Notes: generated by a model from the letters alone, not told the origin. DNA of 64,000 nucleotides from Actinomycetota bacterium (GCA_030447305.1 JAUJPC010000001.1:595739-659738); one strand, 5' to 3'. Positions 9,834 to 19,285 are shown, counted from the first letter of the stretch. Made by a program: numbers and translations.

Positions 9834-10631
9834 CTAAGCGCAGGTCCAGGGTTGCCAGCCCCGCTCCCTAAACAAGGCATGGGCAGCCCGGATCTGAGCC
9901 TCAGCGTCGGGCCCGTGCCCGTAATCCGCCCTCTCATTGGCACCCATTTGGAACAGCCCCAGATACTCGCCCCTCTGTGCCTGTGGTCGAAGCTCCGACT
10001 CACAGCGGGCAACCTGAACTGCCTTTTCTCCATCGGCACCAAAGACCTCGCGGATCTTGTTCTCAACCGGCGGGCGCAGCGGGTTGACTGCTTTGGGCGC
10101 GGCAACCGTGCTCGCCGGGGTTCCCGGCAGAGGAAGCGCCTCGGTCAGCTGGACGCTTTCCGTGCCGAGCGCTCCGGGAACCGGTGCAGCGGAGGGAGCC
10201 GCGGGAGGAACGGCCGCAACTTTGGCGGTGACAACAGAGGATGCGGACAACAGCGATGCCAGGGGAGAGGCCTTCTCTTCCTGGGCCCCGGCCGGCTTCT
10301 CGGCCAAGCGCTTACCTGAGGGTCGGCCACCGGCAACCCGGGGCCGGCGAACTGCCGTGTCGGCCGACGGCACGGCGGCTACTACAGGCTTGGTGGCCGG
10401 TTGCGGCCGGTCCGTTGCTACGTCCCTTCCGGATGAAAGGGCAGGGTTTCCGGCCGCCCCCGCTGCGGTCGCGGCAGACTTCGGCTTGATGCCGGTGCGG
10501 GCGGCTGCCAACGCCGCAGGTGGCGGGGCGTCGACTTCGGAAAACGCAACCTGATAGACCACGCCAAATTGGAGGAGCCCTCCGATGACTCCCACACAAA
10601 TCCACTTAGCATGGCTCTTCTCGCTCAACAT
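9834..10631 (-). CDS. Membrane-anchored lysozyme-like (transglycosylase/Rpf-type) protein
   Basis: The protein has 265 residues. Residues about 10-30 form a single membrane anchor or signal, residues 35-190 are an Ala/Pro/Ser-rich linker, and the last 75 residues are a compact lysozyme-like domain with A-R-C-E-S-E-L, G-L-F-Q-M-G and a terminal W-Q-P-W-T-C-A. The glutamate in C-E-S matches the catalytic position of SLT and Rpf-type domains. It should act on peptidoglycan outside the cell. The start ATG is preceded by AAGGAGG. No riboswitch known from rpf leaders could be recognised upstream. Confidence 0.85.
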   Translation of the reverse strand: MLSEKSHAKWICVGVIGGLLQFGVVYQVAFSEVDAPPPAALAAARTGIKPKSAATAAGAAGNPALSSGRDVATDRPQPATKPVVAAVPSADTAVRRPRVAGGRPSGKRLAEKPAGAQEEKASPLASLLSASSVVTAKVAAVPPAAPSAAPVPGALGTESVQLTEALPLPGTPASTVAAPKAVNPLRPPVENKIREVFGADGEKAVQVARCESELRPQAQRGEYLGLFQMGANERADYGHGPDAEAQIRAAHALFRERGWQPWTCA

Positions 10632-10838
10632 GCGACCTCCTTGGAAGGGCTACATCCCGGGGCAGCCGAAACCAAGCTGTGGGCTTAAGTGTTGCGCGCT
10701 TAATCGCGACTGCGTTCTGGGATTGGGGCCGACTCTAAGCTACAGAGATGTAGTTATGCAAGTCCGCGAATATCCGACGAAGACGCGAGCGAAGATATTT
10801 TGGGCCATTTGCGACGGAGCTGAGGAGGGGTTGTGGCT

Positions 10839-11546
10839 CTAGGTGCTCGGATGGGAGGCGTCGGTGAACTCTCGAAACTCGCCGGTGATTAGGAAGGCAG
10901 TCTGCTCGGCAATGTCGACCGCGTGGTCTGCGACCCGCTCGATCTGACGCGATACCACGTGGATCTGCATGCCCCATTCAAGCAGCCGCATGTCGTTGGC
11001 CATCGGCAGAATGTCCCGGATGATGCCCCGGTTCAGGCGGTCGACCGGGTCATCCATCAGGGGAAGACGGAGGGAGAGGTCGAGGTCGCGGTTGGCGAAC
11101 GCATCCATGGAAGCCTCGATCATCGTGAGAGCGATGCTGCCCATCTCCATGATCGTCGTCATCACCGAATTGTTGCGCGGCAGGTGCGAAACGCAGCTTC
11201 CTATTTTCACGATGTTCACCGACATGTCGGCCATCCTCTCGAGGTGCAAGCTCACGTGCAGCAGCGCGGTCAGGAACCGCAGGTCGGACGCCATCGGGGA
11301 CTGGAGAGCCAAGACGTCGAGGACTTGGCGCTCGATATCCATGTAGTAGGCGTCGACCACGTCGTCGCTGGCGATCACCTCGTCGAAGCCGGTGTTGCTC
11401 TGTATCGAGTGAAGCGAGCTCTCGAACATGCTTTGGGATGCCGCCCCCATGGAACGGATCTTGACCTGCAGGTCCCTCAGCTCATGGTCCAGCCGGCGCC
11501 TGATGTGGGGGCTCAACTCGGGTATTGCGCTCATGTCCATTCCCAT
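10839..11546 (-). CDS. phoU: PhoU-family phosphate signalling regulator (first copy)
   Basis: The 235-residue all-helical protein has two PhoU repeats, with the metal-binding E-R-M-A-D and E-R-V-A-D-H-A segments near residues 105 and 210. PhoU links the Pst transporter to the PhoR-type kinase and restrains phosphate uptake. This is the last gene of the pst operon and the second phoU in it; the preceding phoU ends 89 bases upstream. Confidence 0.92.
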   Translation of the reverse strand: MGMDMSAIPELSPHIRRRLDHELRDLQVKIRSMGAASQSMFESSLHSIQSNTGFDEVIASDDVVDAYYMDIERQVLDVLALQSPMASDLRFLTALLHVSLHLERMADMSVNIVKIGSCVSHLPRNNSVMTTIMEMGSIALTMIEASMDAFANRDLDLSLRLPLMDDPVDRLNRGIIRDILPMANDMRLLEWGMQIHVVSRQIERVADHAVDIAEQTAFLITGEFREFTDASHPST

Positions 11547-11634
11547 CGCTTAGCCGGCAACCTCTCCTTGCTCGGCTGGCTGCGAAACAATCTGGTCGTG
11601 GCTTTCCCACTTCTACGAACGGGGAATGCTACTA

Positions 11635-12315
11635 CTAGCGTACCTCCGACGCGAGGTAGGCGGGGTCGGCGGTAAGCATGTACTGGAGCCGCTCGCCGAC
11701 AATGACGCTGTGATCCGCGATCCGGTCCAGGGCTTTGCCTATCAACACCGCACTCACCGCAACCTGTATTGCCCCGGGACCCTCCAGGCGCAGGATCTGC
11801 TCCAGGAGGCGGGTGTAGTGTCCGTCCATCGCCTGGTTGCGATCTGCCAGCGTGCTGGCCAGGTCAAGGCTCTGGCTGGCCCACGCTGCGACTGCCGTGC
11901 GGTAAAGGCCCTGGGCTATGTCGGCCATCTGGTCCAGGGTGTCGAACATCTCGGAGTCCCCGGGCAGCTCTGGCGCATGCTTGACCACTCTCAGAGCCAG
12001 ATCGCCGACGCGTTCCAACTCCTCCAGGAGCCTGAGGACCGAAACGACAAAGCGGAGGTCGGACGCAACGGGGGATTGCCGGCGAAGCAGGTCGTAGCAG
12101 CGCTCGGTAAGCGAGACGAGCATGGCGTCGATCTCGTCGTCGGCCTCCAGCGTCTGGGCTGCCACCTTGAGGTTTCCGGTGGCCAGCACGGTTCGCATCC
12201 GGCTGAGCGCTTCGCCGACCCTGACGGCCATGACCTCCACCTGGAGCCGCAACTGATCGAGCTCGGCGTCGAAATGCGCTCGAATACCCGGGCCTGGGGA
12301 CATAAGGCTATCCAA
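11635..12315 (-). CDS. phoU: PhoU-family phosphate signalling regulator (second copy)
   Basis: This 226-residue PhoU homologue differs clearly in sequence from its neighbour but carries the same E-R-V-G-D-L-A and D-R-I-A-D-H-S metal-ligand repeats. Its start overlaps the 3' end of pstB, so it is translationally coupled to the transporter. It is probably the copy acting directly on PstB, while the distal copy may serve a different kinase or stabilise the complex; that division of labour is inference. Confidence 0.92.
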   Translation of the reverse strand: MDSLMSPGPGIRAHFDAELDQLRLQVEVMAVRVGEALSRMRTVLATGNLKVAAQTLEADDEIDAMLVSLTERCYDLLRRQSPVASDLRFVVSVLRLLEELERVGDLALRVVKHAPELPGDSEMFDTLDQMADIAQGLYRTAVAAWASQSLDLASTLADRNQAMDGHYTRLLEQILRLEGPGAIQVAVSAVLIGKALDRIADHSVIVGERLQYMLTADPAYLASEVR

Positions 12316-13210
12316 ACCGTCCGGTGACGTAGTTTTCGGTGCGCTCGTCCGAGGGGTTTGAGAACATCTTCTCGGTCTTGTCGTACTCCACTAGAACGCC
12401 GGTACGTGTGTCGGAAGTCTCGTTGACCTCTGCGGTGAAGAAGGCGCACATGTCGCTGACCCGCGCCGCCTGCTGCATATTGTGGGTCACGATGATTATC
12501 GTGTACTCGCTCTTGATCTCTTCCATGAGGTCCTCGATGCGCCCGGTGGCGATTGGGTCGAGGGCGGAGCAAGGCTCGTCCATCAGGATCACCTCGGGGT
12601 CCACAGCGAGCGCACGGGCGATACACAGCCGCTGCTGCTGACCGCCGGACAGCCCCATCGCCGATTCCTTGAGCCGGTCCTTGACCTCATCCCATAGCGC
12701 CGCCCTACGCAGGGAGCGCTCCACGATCTCGTCCATATTGCCTTTGATGCCGGCAACCTTGGGGCCGAAGGTGATGTTGTCGTAGATCGACTTGGGGAAC
12801 GGGTTCGGTTTCTGGAACACCATTCCGATGCGACGACGCACCTCGACCGCGTTGACGTCCGGGTGGTACAGGTCAACGCCGTGGTAGAGAATCTTGCCGG
12901 CCACCCGTGCGATCTCCACCAGGTCGTTCATGCGATTGAAGCAGCGAAGAAGCGTGGTCTTGCCGCATCCTGAGGGTCCGATGAGGGAGGTGATCTGCCG
13001 CTCGCACACGGTCATGCTCACGTCTCGAACTGCGCGGAAGGAGCCGTAGTAAACGGAAAGGTCATCCACCTGGAAGACCGGGACATCCTCCGGGGGGCTT
13101 AGGGGCACATCAGAGGGCGAGCGCTTGATCTCTAATCGGGTGGGCACTACAGAAGGGGAACCGGAACCACTGCCCTGCGCTGTTTTGGCTTCTGGTGGCA
13201 TGTCGCTCAT
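12308..13210 (-). CDS. pstB: Phosphate ABC transporter ATP-binding protein PstB
   Basis: The 300-residue ATPase has Walker [10 protein letters not shown] at residues 78-86, the signature L-S-G-G-Q-Q-Q-R and Walker B V-I-L-M-D-E-P. About 45 disordered residues precede the ABC domain, longer than in most PstB proteins. It powers PstCA-mediated uptake of phosphate. The start overlaps the pstA stop by 4 bases and the stop overlaps the next phoU. Confidence 0.97.
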   Translation of the reverse strand: MSDMPPEAKTAQGSGSGSPSVVPTRLEIKRSPSDVPLSPPEDVPVFQVDDLSVYYGSFRAVRDVSMTVCERQITSLIGPSGCGKTTLLRCFNRMNDLVEIARVAGKILYHGVDLYHPDVNAVEVRRRIGMVFQKPNPFPKSIYDNITFGPKVAGIKGNMDEIVERSLRRAALWDEVKDRLKESAMGLSGGQQQRLCIARALAVDPEVILMDEPCSALDPIATGRIEDLMEEIKSEYTIIIVTHNMQQAARVSDMCAFFTAEVNETSDTRTGVLVEYDKTEKMFSNPSDERTENYVTGRFG

Positions 13211-14100
13211 CTCCTCTTCTCGTACTTGTTTCTCAGCAAGATGGCGACGGTGTTCGCCAAAAGTACCACGACCAGCAGGACCACAATGGCTGCCGCCGTG
13301 TTTTCTACAAAGCCGGGCTGAGGCCTTCCCGCCCAGGTGTAGATGACTATCGGCATCGCGGTGAAGCGCTCCTGGAGCGACTCCAGGCTGTAGCGGGCGC
13401 CCTCGGTCAGAAAGCCTGTGACGGCACCAACCAGTATCAACGGCGCAGCCTCACCCAGTGCCCGTGCCAGTGAAAGGACGGTTCCGGTCAGAATGCCCGG
13501 CCCCGCGTAGGGCAGGACGTGACTGCGGATCACCTCCCAGCGGGTGGCGCCCACGCCGAATCCTGCTTCCCGGAGGCTTTCGGGTACCGCCCGGATGGCC
13601 TCGGCCGACGTGATGATCACTATCGGGAGCACCAGGACGGCAAGGGTGAGACCGGCGGATATAACGGTGGCTCCATTGGCCCTTGGCCCGGTGATGAACT
13701 CCAGCGCGTTCACGAAGATTGCGAACCCCAGCAGCCCGAAGACCACCGAGGGAACTCCGGCGAGGTTACGGATGTTCACGTCGATAAAGCGGGTGAACCG
13801 TGATCGCGGAGCGTACTCCTCCAGGTAGATTGCGGCGCCGACCCCTATCGGGAAGGCGATCACCACTACGAACAATCCTATAAAGAAGGTTCCCCGCAAC
13901 CCCTGGCCTATGCCCGACGTGGCGGGGATGCTCCCAAGCTTTCCGGTGAGAAAGTCACCCAGCCGGGTGGAAAGTACGCTCCAGCCACTCGTCACCACGT
14001 CGATGATGAGGATGGTCAACAGGAGCATGGTGATAAACAGGGCCGCCAACAGGAGCAGCCGGAAAACGAACCCGGCAGCGTCGAACCTGCGTCCCTGCAA
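13207..14100 (-). CDS. pstA: Phosphate ABC transporter permease PstA
   Basis: The protein has six membrane segments and the permease loop E-A-x-R-x-V-P-x-x-L-R-E-A-x-x-G-x-G-A-T, placing it in the PstA family. The annotated start is a TTG at 14100. The open frame continues about 25 codons upstream with plausible sequence (P-L-T-T-S-P-E-F-V-R-A), and a very strong AAGGAGGTGA lies near 14165, but no ATG, GTG or TTG occurs in frame there. The true start is thus uncertain and may be non-canonical or shifted. Confidence 0.93.
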   Translation of the reverse strand: MQGRRFDAAGFVFRLLLLAALFITMLLLTILIIDVVTSGWSVLSTRLGDFLTGKLGSIPATSGIGQGLRGTFFIGLFVVVIAFPIGVGAAIYLEEYAPRSRFTRFIDVNIRNLAGVPSVVFGLLGFAIFVNALEFITGPRANGATVISAGLTLAVLVLPIVIITSAEAIRAVPESLREAGFGVGATRWEVIRSHVLPYAGPGILTGTVLSLARALGEAAPLILVGAVTGFLTEGARYSLESLQERFTAMPIVIYTWAGRPQPGFVENTAAAIVVLLVVVLLANTVAILLRNKYEKRR

Positions 14101-14184
14101 TCTCGCCCGAACGAACTCCGGAGAGGTGGTCAGGGGCGGAGTCCTTACGCTGATGTGATCTTCACCTCCTTAGTGATCGCGGTA

Positions 14185-15126
14185 CTAGTAGCGCTGGCGC
14201 ACACGGCGCACGAAGCGGTCGGCGAACAGGTTGAGAGACAGTGTGATGATGAACAGCAGGGATCCAACGAAGAACAGGCTCTGAAAGGTAAGCCCGGCGC
14301 CCTTGACGGCGTCGGTGCCTGCCGCCATCGAGGCCATGGCCGCGGTCATGGTCTGGCCGCGCTCGAAGATGTTCAGGCTGAACAGCGAGCCACCGCTGGC
14401 CCCCGCGGCGATGGCCACCACCATGGTTTCTCCGATGGCCCGGGATATCCCGATGATGAAAGCGGCCACCAGTCCGGACACGGCCGCCGGGATGATGACC
14501 CGGATCGTGGTGGTCACCTTGCGGGCACCCATACCGTACGAGGCCTCACGCAACGCCTTGGGCACTGCTCTCATTGCGTCCTCGCCGACCGAAGCGACCA
14601 GTGGGGTAACCAGGATGCCAACGCCGATACCGGCGGCCGCCAGGTTGAACAGGGCGGCCTCGCTATTCAGGCGCTGGACGATCTCAGGGGAGATCCAGAC
14701 CAGGGCGAAAAATCCCAGGACCACGCTTGGAATGCCGGCGAGGATCTCCAGTACGGGCTTTACCACCCGGCGCACCCTTGGCTTGGCGTACTCCGACAGA
14801 TATACGGCGGCCCCCATCCCCAGAGGGGCTGCCACCACCATCGCTATCAAGGTCACCAGGACGCTGCCTACGAAGATGGTCCTGACGTCGTACAGAGCGC
14901 GCCGCGGGAACCAGCCTTCAGACCACAGCTTGGACAGGTCAACCTGGGTGACGAAGGTGTAGGTCTCTCGGGCAAGTGTGAACACTATCAATGAGCTGAT
15001 CACAATGGACAATGCTGCGGCCGCCAGAAACAGCGCTCGGATGACTGCCTCCTTGCGTACGCGGCGCCGTTCGCCCGCCAGGGAGGCGAGGCTGAAGCCG
15101 TCCCGATCTGCCAACCGTTGAGCCAT
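14185..15126 (-). CDS. pstC: Phosphate ABC transporter permease PstC
   Basis: The 313-residue membrane protein has six predicted helices, an N-terminal cytoplasmic tail, and the EAA-type loop with A-L-R-E-A-S-Y-G-M-G-A. It pairs with PstA to form the channel. It is separated from pstS by a strong hairpin, which should lower its expression relative to the binding protein, as in other pst operons. Confidence 0.96.
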   Translation of the reverse strand: MAQRLADRDGFSLASLAGERRRVRKEAVIRALFLAAAALSIVISSLIVFTLARETYTFVTQVDLSKLWSEGWFPRRALYDVRTIFVGSVLVTLIAMVVAAPLGMGAAVYLSEYAKPRVRRVVKPVLEILAGIPSVVLGFFALVWISPEIVQRLNSEAALFNLAAAGIGVGILVTPLVASVGEDAMRAVPKALREASYGMGARKVTTTIRVIIPAAVSGLVAAFIIGISRAIGETMVVAIAAGASGGSLFSLNIFERGQTMTAAMASMAAGTDAVKGAGLTFQSLFFVGSLLFIITLSLNLFADRFVRRVRQRY

Positions 15127-15156
15127 TTACTCTCCGTTCGCCTGTTGTTCAAAGGT

Positions 15157-15192
15157 GAAGATCGGGACCGCCGAAAGGTGGTCCCGATCTTC
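15157..15192 (-). terminator. Strong intercistronic hairpin between pstS and pstC
   Basis: A 16-base arm (15157-15172) pairs with 15177-15192 around a 4-base loop, with only one non-Watson-Crick position. There is no U-run after it. The position after the binding-protein gene suggests partial termination or protection of the pstS message from 3' decay, which would give an excess of PstS over the membrane components. Confidence 0.75.
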
Positions 15193-15215
15193 AGCCTTGA
15201 GGCATTGCCGCTCCG

Positions 15216-16277
15216 CTAGCCTTCGCGCGTCCCAGTGGTCCGGTCCTCCCAGGCCTGCCGGGTGGCTTCCAGGTCCTCGTCGCCGAGCTCGACGTAGCCT
15301 ACTTGAGGGACCGTGGCCAGGCCCTCGTCGCTCAGGTAGAGGTCGACGTACTCCTCGAGGGCCGGGTTCTCCTCCAACTTCTGGTTGTTGACGTAGATGA
15401 ACAACGGGCGGGAGATGGGGTAATCCCCGTTGCTGATGGTTTGGGGGGTCGGAGCTACGCAGTCGCCTTCCTCGCCCGCCACCTCGAACGCCTTGAGCCG
15501 TTCACGGTTGGTGTCGTAGAAGGAATAACCCACCCAGCCGAAGGAAGTGTCGGATCCGGTTATGCCTTGGACGATGACGTTGTCGTCGGCCGAGGCCTGA
15601 TAGTCGGGCCGGGTCTGCGGTTCCTTCTCCCGCTCCTCGGCAAGGTCCTCCAGCACGAGCTCGACGAAGCTGTCGTAGGTGCCCGACTCCTCACCCGGCC
15701 CGGTGATGGCCAGCGGGACCTCAGGGAAGGGCGCTGCCTTACTCTCGCCGATCTGAGTGGCCAGGGGGTTGGCGTCCGACCACTGATCGAAGCCCTGGGA
15801 CTCCGGGCCTACGAGGGAGTAGATGTCGCCGAAGGAGAGGCAGTCCTTGACCTCCTCGTTGTTGGGTGAGGTCAAGACGGCGATGCCGTCGATGGCGACC
15901 TTGAGCTCGATGAACTCGATGCCGGCCGCTTCGCAGGCGGCGATCTCCTCTTCACTGATCGCCCGTGAAGCATCCGAGATATCCGTTTCCCCCCGGCAGA
16001 ACTGCTCAAAGCCGTCGCCGGTGCCGGGACCGGTTACCGACACGTTAACGTCGGGAGCGTCCTCGCCAAAGAGCTCCGCCACCGCGATGGAGATCGGCTC
16101 CACAGTCGAGGAGCCGGAAACTACGATGTTGCCGCTGAATTCCTCCCCCGCGGCGTCCCCTCCGCCGTTCTCCCCGCATGCGGAGGCAAGCATTGTTAAT
16201 GCCAGTAACGCAGTAAGCAGCCTCGGAGCCTTGAATCTGGTAGTAGTTCGATCGGATCCGCCGTGTCGGTCCTGCAT
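15216..16277 (-). CDS. pstS: Phosphate-binding lipoprotein PstS
   Basis: From the ATG at 16277 the 353-residue protein has a signal peptide with lipobox L-A-S-A-C (lipidated Cys 34), then the PstS motif V-S-G-S-S-T-V-E-P-I and a later G-S-D-T-S-F-G-W-V-G-Y. It captures phosphate at the membrane surface for PstCAB. An open frame extends further upstream into the regulatory region; I reject that because the lipoprotein signal fixes the N-terminus and GGCGGAAG precedes this ATG. A PHO-box-like repeat lies about 145 bases upstream. Confidence 0.96.
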   Translation of the reverse strand: MQDRHGGSDRTTTRFKAPRLLTALLALTMLASACGENGGGDAAGEEFSGNIVVSGSSTVEPISIAVAELFGEDAPDVNVSVTGPGTGDGFEQFCRGETDISDASRAISEEEIAACEAAGIEFIELKVAIDGIAVLTSPNNEEVKDCLSFGDIYSLVGPESQGFDQWSDANPLATQIGESKAAPFPEVPLAITGPGEESGTYDSFVELVLEDLAEEREKEPQTRPDYQASADDNVIVQGITGSDTSFGWVGYSFYDTNRERLKAFEVAGEEGDCVAPTPQTISNGDYPISRPLFIYVNNQKLEENPALEEYVDLYLSDEGLATVPQVGYVELGDEDLEATRQAWEDRTTGTREG

Positions 16278-16421
16278 AGGTTCTTCCGCCTTCCCTTCTC
16301 GGATTCGCCGGATTCCCAGCGGCCATCTCCACAACCCTGAATGCCGCCGGACACGGCGCGCAAAAGCCTCTTTAAGCACCGTCCGGTTAAGCCTAGGAAG
16401 GCCGGACGCTACTATGGTGGT

Positions 16422-16444
16422 CTGAAACTGAACTAATCCTGAAC
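16422..16444 (-). promoter_or_regulatory. PHO-box-like direct repeat between pstS and the response regulator
   Basis: On the minus strand three GTTCAG-like units occur in succession: two exact GTTCAG copies with an 11-base period, then TTTCAG. Direct repeats of 11-base period with a GTTCA core are the known form of PhoB/PhoP binding sites. The location between divergent pstS and the two-component genes allows control of both directions. Confidence 0.65.
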
Positions 16445-16458
16445 TTCGGAGGCGACGG

Positions 16459-17154
16459 GTGTCCAAGCTGCTCGTGGTGGAGGACGATCCCACGATGTGC
16501 GAGATGCTCGCCTACAACCTGAGGCGGGAGGGCTTCGACGTCGACACAGCCTCAGACGGCGAGACCGGCATGTCAAAGGCCAACCAATCGGATGTCTCCA
16601 TGTTGATCCTGGACCTGATGCTTCCCGGCATCGACGGACTTCAGATCACCCGCGAGCTAAGGCAGCGTCGCAGCGACCTGATCATCCTGATGCTGACGGC
16701 CCGATCCGAGGAAGCGGTACGCATCCAGGGCTTTGGGTTGGGCATCGATGACTTCCTCGCCAAGCCCTTCTCCATGGGGGAGCTGGTGGCCAGGGTGAAG
16801 GCTCTGCTCAGGCGCTCCCGACTGGAGGCCCTGCGTAATGGAGCGCCTCCCGAGCTGGTCTTCGGCGACCTGAAGATAGTGGCCCGAGATTTTCGGTGCT
16901 GGGTGGCGGGCACCGAGATAGACCTGCGGCCGAAGGAGCTGACACTGCTGGCGACACTCGCAGCCGAGCCGGGCCGGCTGTTTTCTCGAGCCGAGCTGGC
17001 CGAGAAGGTGTGGGGCTACGACAAGATGACCGACACCCGGACCATCGACACCCACATCAAGAACCTGCGGCGCAAGGTGGAGCAGCCCTCTGAATACACC
17101 TACATCGTCACCGTGCGAGGCATAGGCTACCGGTTCCGCGTGCAGCCCAGATGA
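16459..17154 (+). CDS. OmpR/PhoB-type response regulator of the pst locus
   Basis: The 231-residue protein has a receiver domain with acidic pocket E-D-D, phosphoacceptor D52 (L-I-L-D-L-M-L-P-G) and lysine in A-K-P-F-S, followed by a winged-helix domain ending in V-R-G-I-G-Y-R-F. It is the likely phosphate-starvation activator (PhoP/RegX3 group). A GTG start follows GGAGGCGACG. It overlaps the kinase gene by 4 bases and faces pstS across a PHO-box-like site. Confidence 0.93.
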   Translation: MSKLLVVEDDPTMCEMLAYNLRREGFDVDTASDGETGMSKANQSDVSMLILDLMLPGIDGLQITRELRQRRSDLIILMLTARSEEAVRIQGFGLGIDDFLAKPFSMGELVARVKALLRRSRLEALRNGAPPELVFGDLKIVARDFRCWVAGTEIDLRPKELTLLATLAAEPGRLFSRAELAEKVWGYDKMTDTRTIDTHIKNLRRKVEQPSEYTYIVTVRGIGYRFRVQPR

Positions 17155-18446
17155 CGAGGCCTCCCAACCTGCGCAACCGGATAGCGGGGGTCCAGTTGGT
17201 GGTGGTGGCACTGGGGATGGCAGCCCTAATGCTGACAGCCGGCAACCGGCTGGGTCCAGCGCGAGGGCCGTTTGCGCTTGTGATAGCAGCGACCCTGGTA
17301 GCCACGCTGGCTTCGTCCTTTTTGATAGCCAGATGGATCTCTGGTTCCCTGGAGCGGCTGGCATCGGACCTTGCCCGGATCGCAAGGGGACACTCGGATC
17401 GGGTTGCCGTGTCCGGGCCCGCCGAAACCGTCGAACTGTCCGAGGCCATCAATGGCATGGCGGAGGAGCTTGCGGGAGTGATCAACGAGCTCCGAGCGGA
17501 GACCGGCTTGCGCGAGCAGATCCTTGCCTCTATGCGGGAGGGAGTAGTGCTCGCGAACACCTACGGAGAGCTGATCTACGCCAACCAGGCGGCCTACGTC
17601 ATGTTCGGGCGCAGCCCCCGCGAGCTACTGCCCGCCCAGCTAGAGGGGACCGGAGAGCGCGAGTTCACCATCCACCACCCTCGGCGGCGGGAGCTGCGGT
17701 CGACTTCGGTAAAGCTCGAGGACGGACGGACCCTGGTGGTGATTCAGGACGAGACCGAGCGAAAACGCGTGGAGTCGATCCGTAGGGACTTCGTGGCCAA
17801 CGCCTCGCACGAGCTCAAGACGCCCGTTGCCGGGATCATGGTGACTGCGGAGACCGTTGAGCGCGCCCTGGATGACGATGTCGACCACGCCCGGCGCTTT
17901 GCTGCCAACCTCGTCAGAGAAGCCCGGAGGCTGAGTGCTCTGGTGCAGGACCTGCTGGATCTGGCGCGGCTCGAGAGGGGCCACGGGGCGCAGTCCCGTG
18001 TCTGCCTGGCGGACGTGGTTGAGGGGGAGCTGGTGGCGTTGCGGGAGCGCATAGAGGCCAAGGGCCTGGCGCTCGACGTTGAAGTCGATGAAGAGATCGA
18101 GGTGCTCGGGGTCCACGAGGACCTGGCGCTCATGGTTCGCAACCTTCTCGAGAACGCCCTGGTCTACACCGCGGAAGGGTTGATTCAGGTCCGGTTATCC
18201 GATAACAAGCAGGCTTTTGAGCTGAAGGTAAGCGATACCGGCTCGGGCATTCCCTCTTCAGACCTGGAGAGGATCTTCGAGCGCTTCTACCGGGTGGACA
18301 AGGCTCGCAGCCGGGACACTGGTGGGACCGGACTGGGGCTTGCAATAGTCCGGCATGTGGCCGAAAGCCATGGCGGAGTGGTGGAGGTTGCAAGCCAGCT
18401 GGGTTCCGGATCGACGTTCACAGTACGGCTCCCTCACCCCGGCTAA
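17151..18446 (+). CDS. PhoR-like membrane sensor histidine kinase
   Basis: The 431-residue kinase has two membrane helices at about 11-29 and 41-60, a HAMP-like linker, a PAS-like domain around 122-200, the dimerisation motif with phospho-accepting H220 (N-A-S-H-E-L-K-T-P), the N box N-L-L-E-N-A, and glycine boxes D-T-G-S-G-I-P and G-T-G-L-G-L-A-I. There is almost no periplasmic domain, so like PhoR it probably senses through PstB and PhoU. It is co-translated with the regulator upstream. It is the only histidine kinase in the window, which holds three PhoB-type regulators. Confidence 0.94.
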   Translation: MTRPPNLRNRIAGVQLVVVALGMAALMLTAGNRLGPARGPFALVIAATLVATLASSFLIARWISGSLERLASDLARIARGHSDRVAVSGPAETVELSEAINGMAEELAGVINELRAETGLREQILASMREGVVLANTYGELIYANQAAYVMFGRSPRELLPAQLEGTGEREFTIHHPRRRELRSTSVKLEDGRTLVVIQDETERKRVESIRRDFVANASHELKTPVAGIMVTAETVERALDDDVDHARRFAANLVREARRLSALVQDLLDLARLERGHGAQSRVCLADVVEGELVALRERIEAKGLALDVEVDEEIEVLGVHEDLALMVRNLLENALVYTAEGLIQVRLSDNKQAFELKVSDTGSGIPSSDLERIFERFYRVDKARSRDTGGTGLGLAIVRHVAESHGGVVEVASQLGSGSTFTVRLPHPG

Positions 18447-19285
18447 TCCCGAGCGCAGGTAACTCCGACCTTCTCCGGGCCCTTGTTGCACCGTTCCTGA
18501 ATAAATCCCTCGACGGCCTTGGTGTTCAGCCTGTCGCACTGCTGCGAATGCCTCCAGGCCGCGATGGCAATCGGCTTCTCGATGTCCGGATCGGGAGCGG
18601 AGATAACGCCGTCGACGTGCGAGTCGGCAAACTCGTCGAGCTCATCGACCTGGTCGTCCGTCAGGTCCTTGTAGAAGATCACGATGCCGCCATGCTCCAG
18701 GTTGTGGACGAGAGTCTCCCGCTCGGGGGCTTCCCGGTACGAGCCCCACGGTGCGGGCTGCAGCCGGTGGGGACCCGAGGTCGGCGGGTTGGTCTTGTAA
18801 TCGGCGAACTGTTCATTGGGATCAAGGTGCCTCTGGCCCTCGTCCTCGAAGGATTCGATGTCGCCACAGCCGGCTTGCTCTGCCGCTGAAGCGAAGGCTG
18901 CCTTCTGACCCTGCGATCTCTGGATCGCAAACCAGGTGCCTCCCGCAACCGCGACCAGCAGGACGATTGCCACCACGACCTGCTTGCGCCGCTTGGCCTG
19001 CTGGCGCTTGCGAGCAACGGCGATACGTTCCTGCCGGGCCGCTTCCCGTTTGGCTTTACGTTCCTCGGCAGCTTTGCTGAGAGGTGCCGCACTCTCCTCT
19101 TCTGCAGTTCCTGCTGCCGCTGCGGAGGTTTCGGCCGCCGTAGCCTTGCCGGCATCTCCGGACGCGGCGCTCTTGGGAGAACCCTTGCTCTCTGCGGGCT
19201 TACGCGCCTGCTGAGGTTTACGGCCTTGCGGTGGTCTTTTCTGACCGGATCTGCCCTGAGGAGGACGCTTCTTGGGGGGTGCCAT
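18443..19285 (-). CDS. DUF3105 family membrane-anchored protein
   Basis: The 280-residue protein has a Lys/Ala/Pro-rich cytoplasmic N-terminus (about 120 residues), one membrane helix near 105-122, and an outer domain with the DUF3105 signature P-P-T-S-G-P-H and H-N-L-E-H-G-G-I-V-I-F-Y. The function of DUF3105 is unknown. Its stop codon overlaps that of the histidine kinase gene on the other strand (CTAA), so no terminator fits between them. Confidence 0.86.
   Translation of the reverse strand: MAPPKKRPPQGRSGQKRPPQGRKPQQARKPAESKGSPKSAASGDAGKATAAETSAAAAGTAEEESAAPLSKAAEERKAKREAARQERIAVARKRQQAKRRKQVVVAIVLLVAVAGGTWFAIQRSQGQKAAFASAAEQAGCGDIESFEDEGQRHLDPNEQFADYKTNPPTSGPHRLQPAPWGSYREAPERETLVHNLEHGGIVIFYKDLTDDQVDELDEFADSHVDGVISAPDPDIEKPIAIAAWRHSQQCDRLNTKAVEGFIQERCNKGPEKVGVTCARD

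Noticed and set aside
10632-10838. c-di-AMP (ydaO) or similar riboswitch before the lysozyme-like gene
   Set aside because: Such elements often precede cell-wall hydrolase genes in actinobacteria, but the conserved blocks are not present. Only a CTACA/TGTAG inverted repeat near 10741-10754 was seen.
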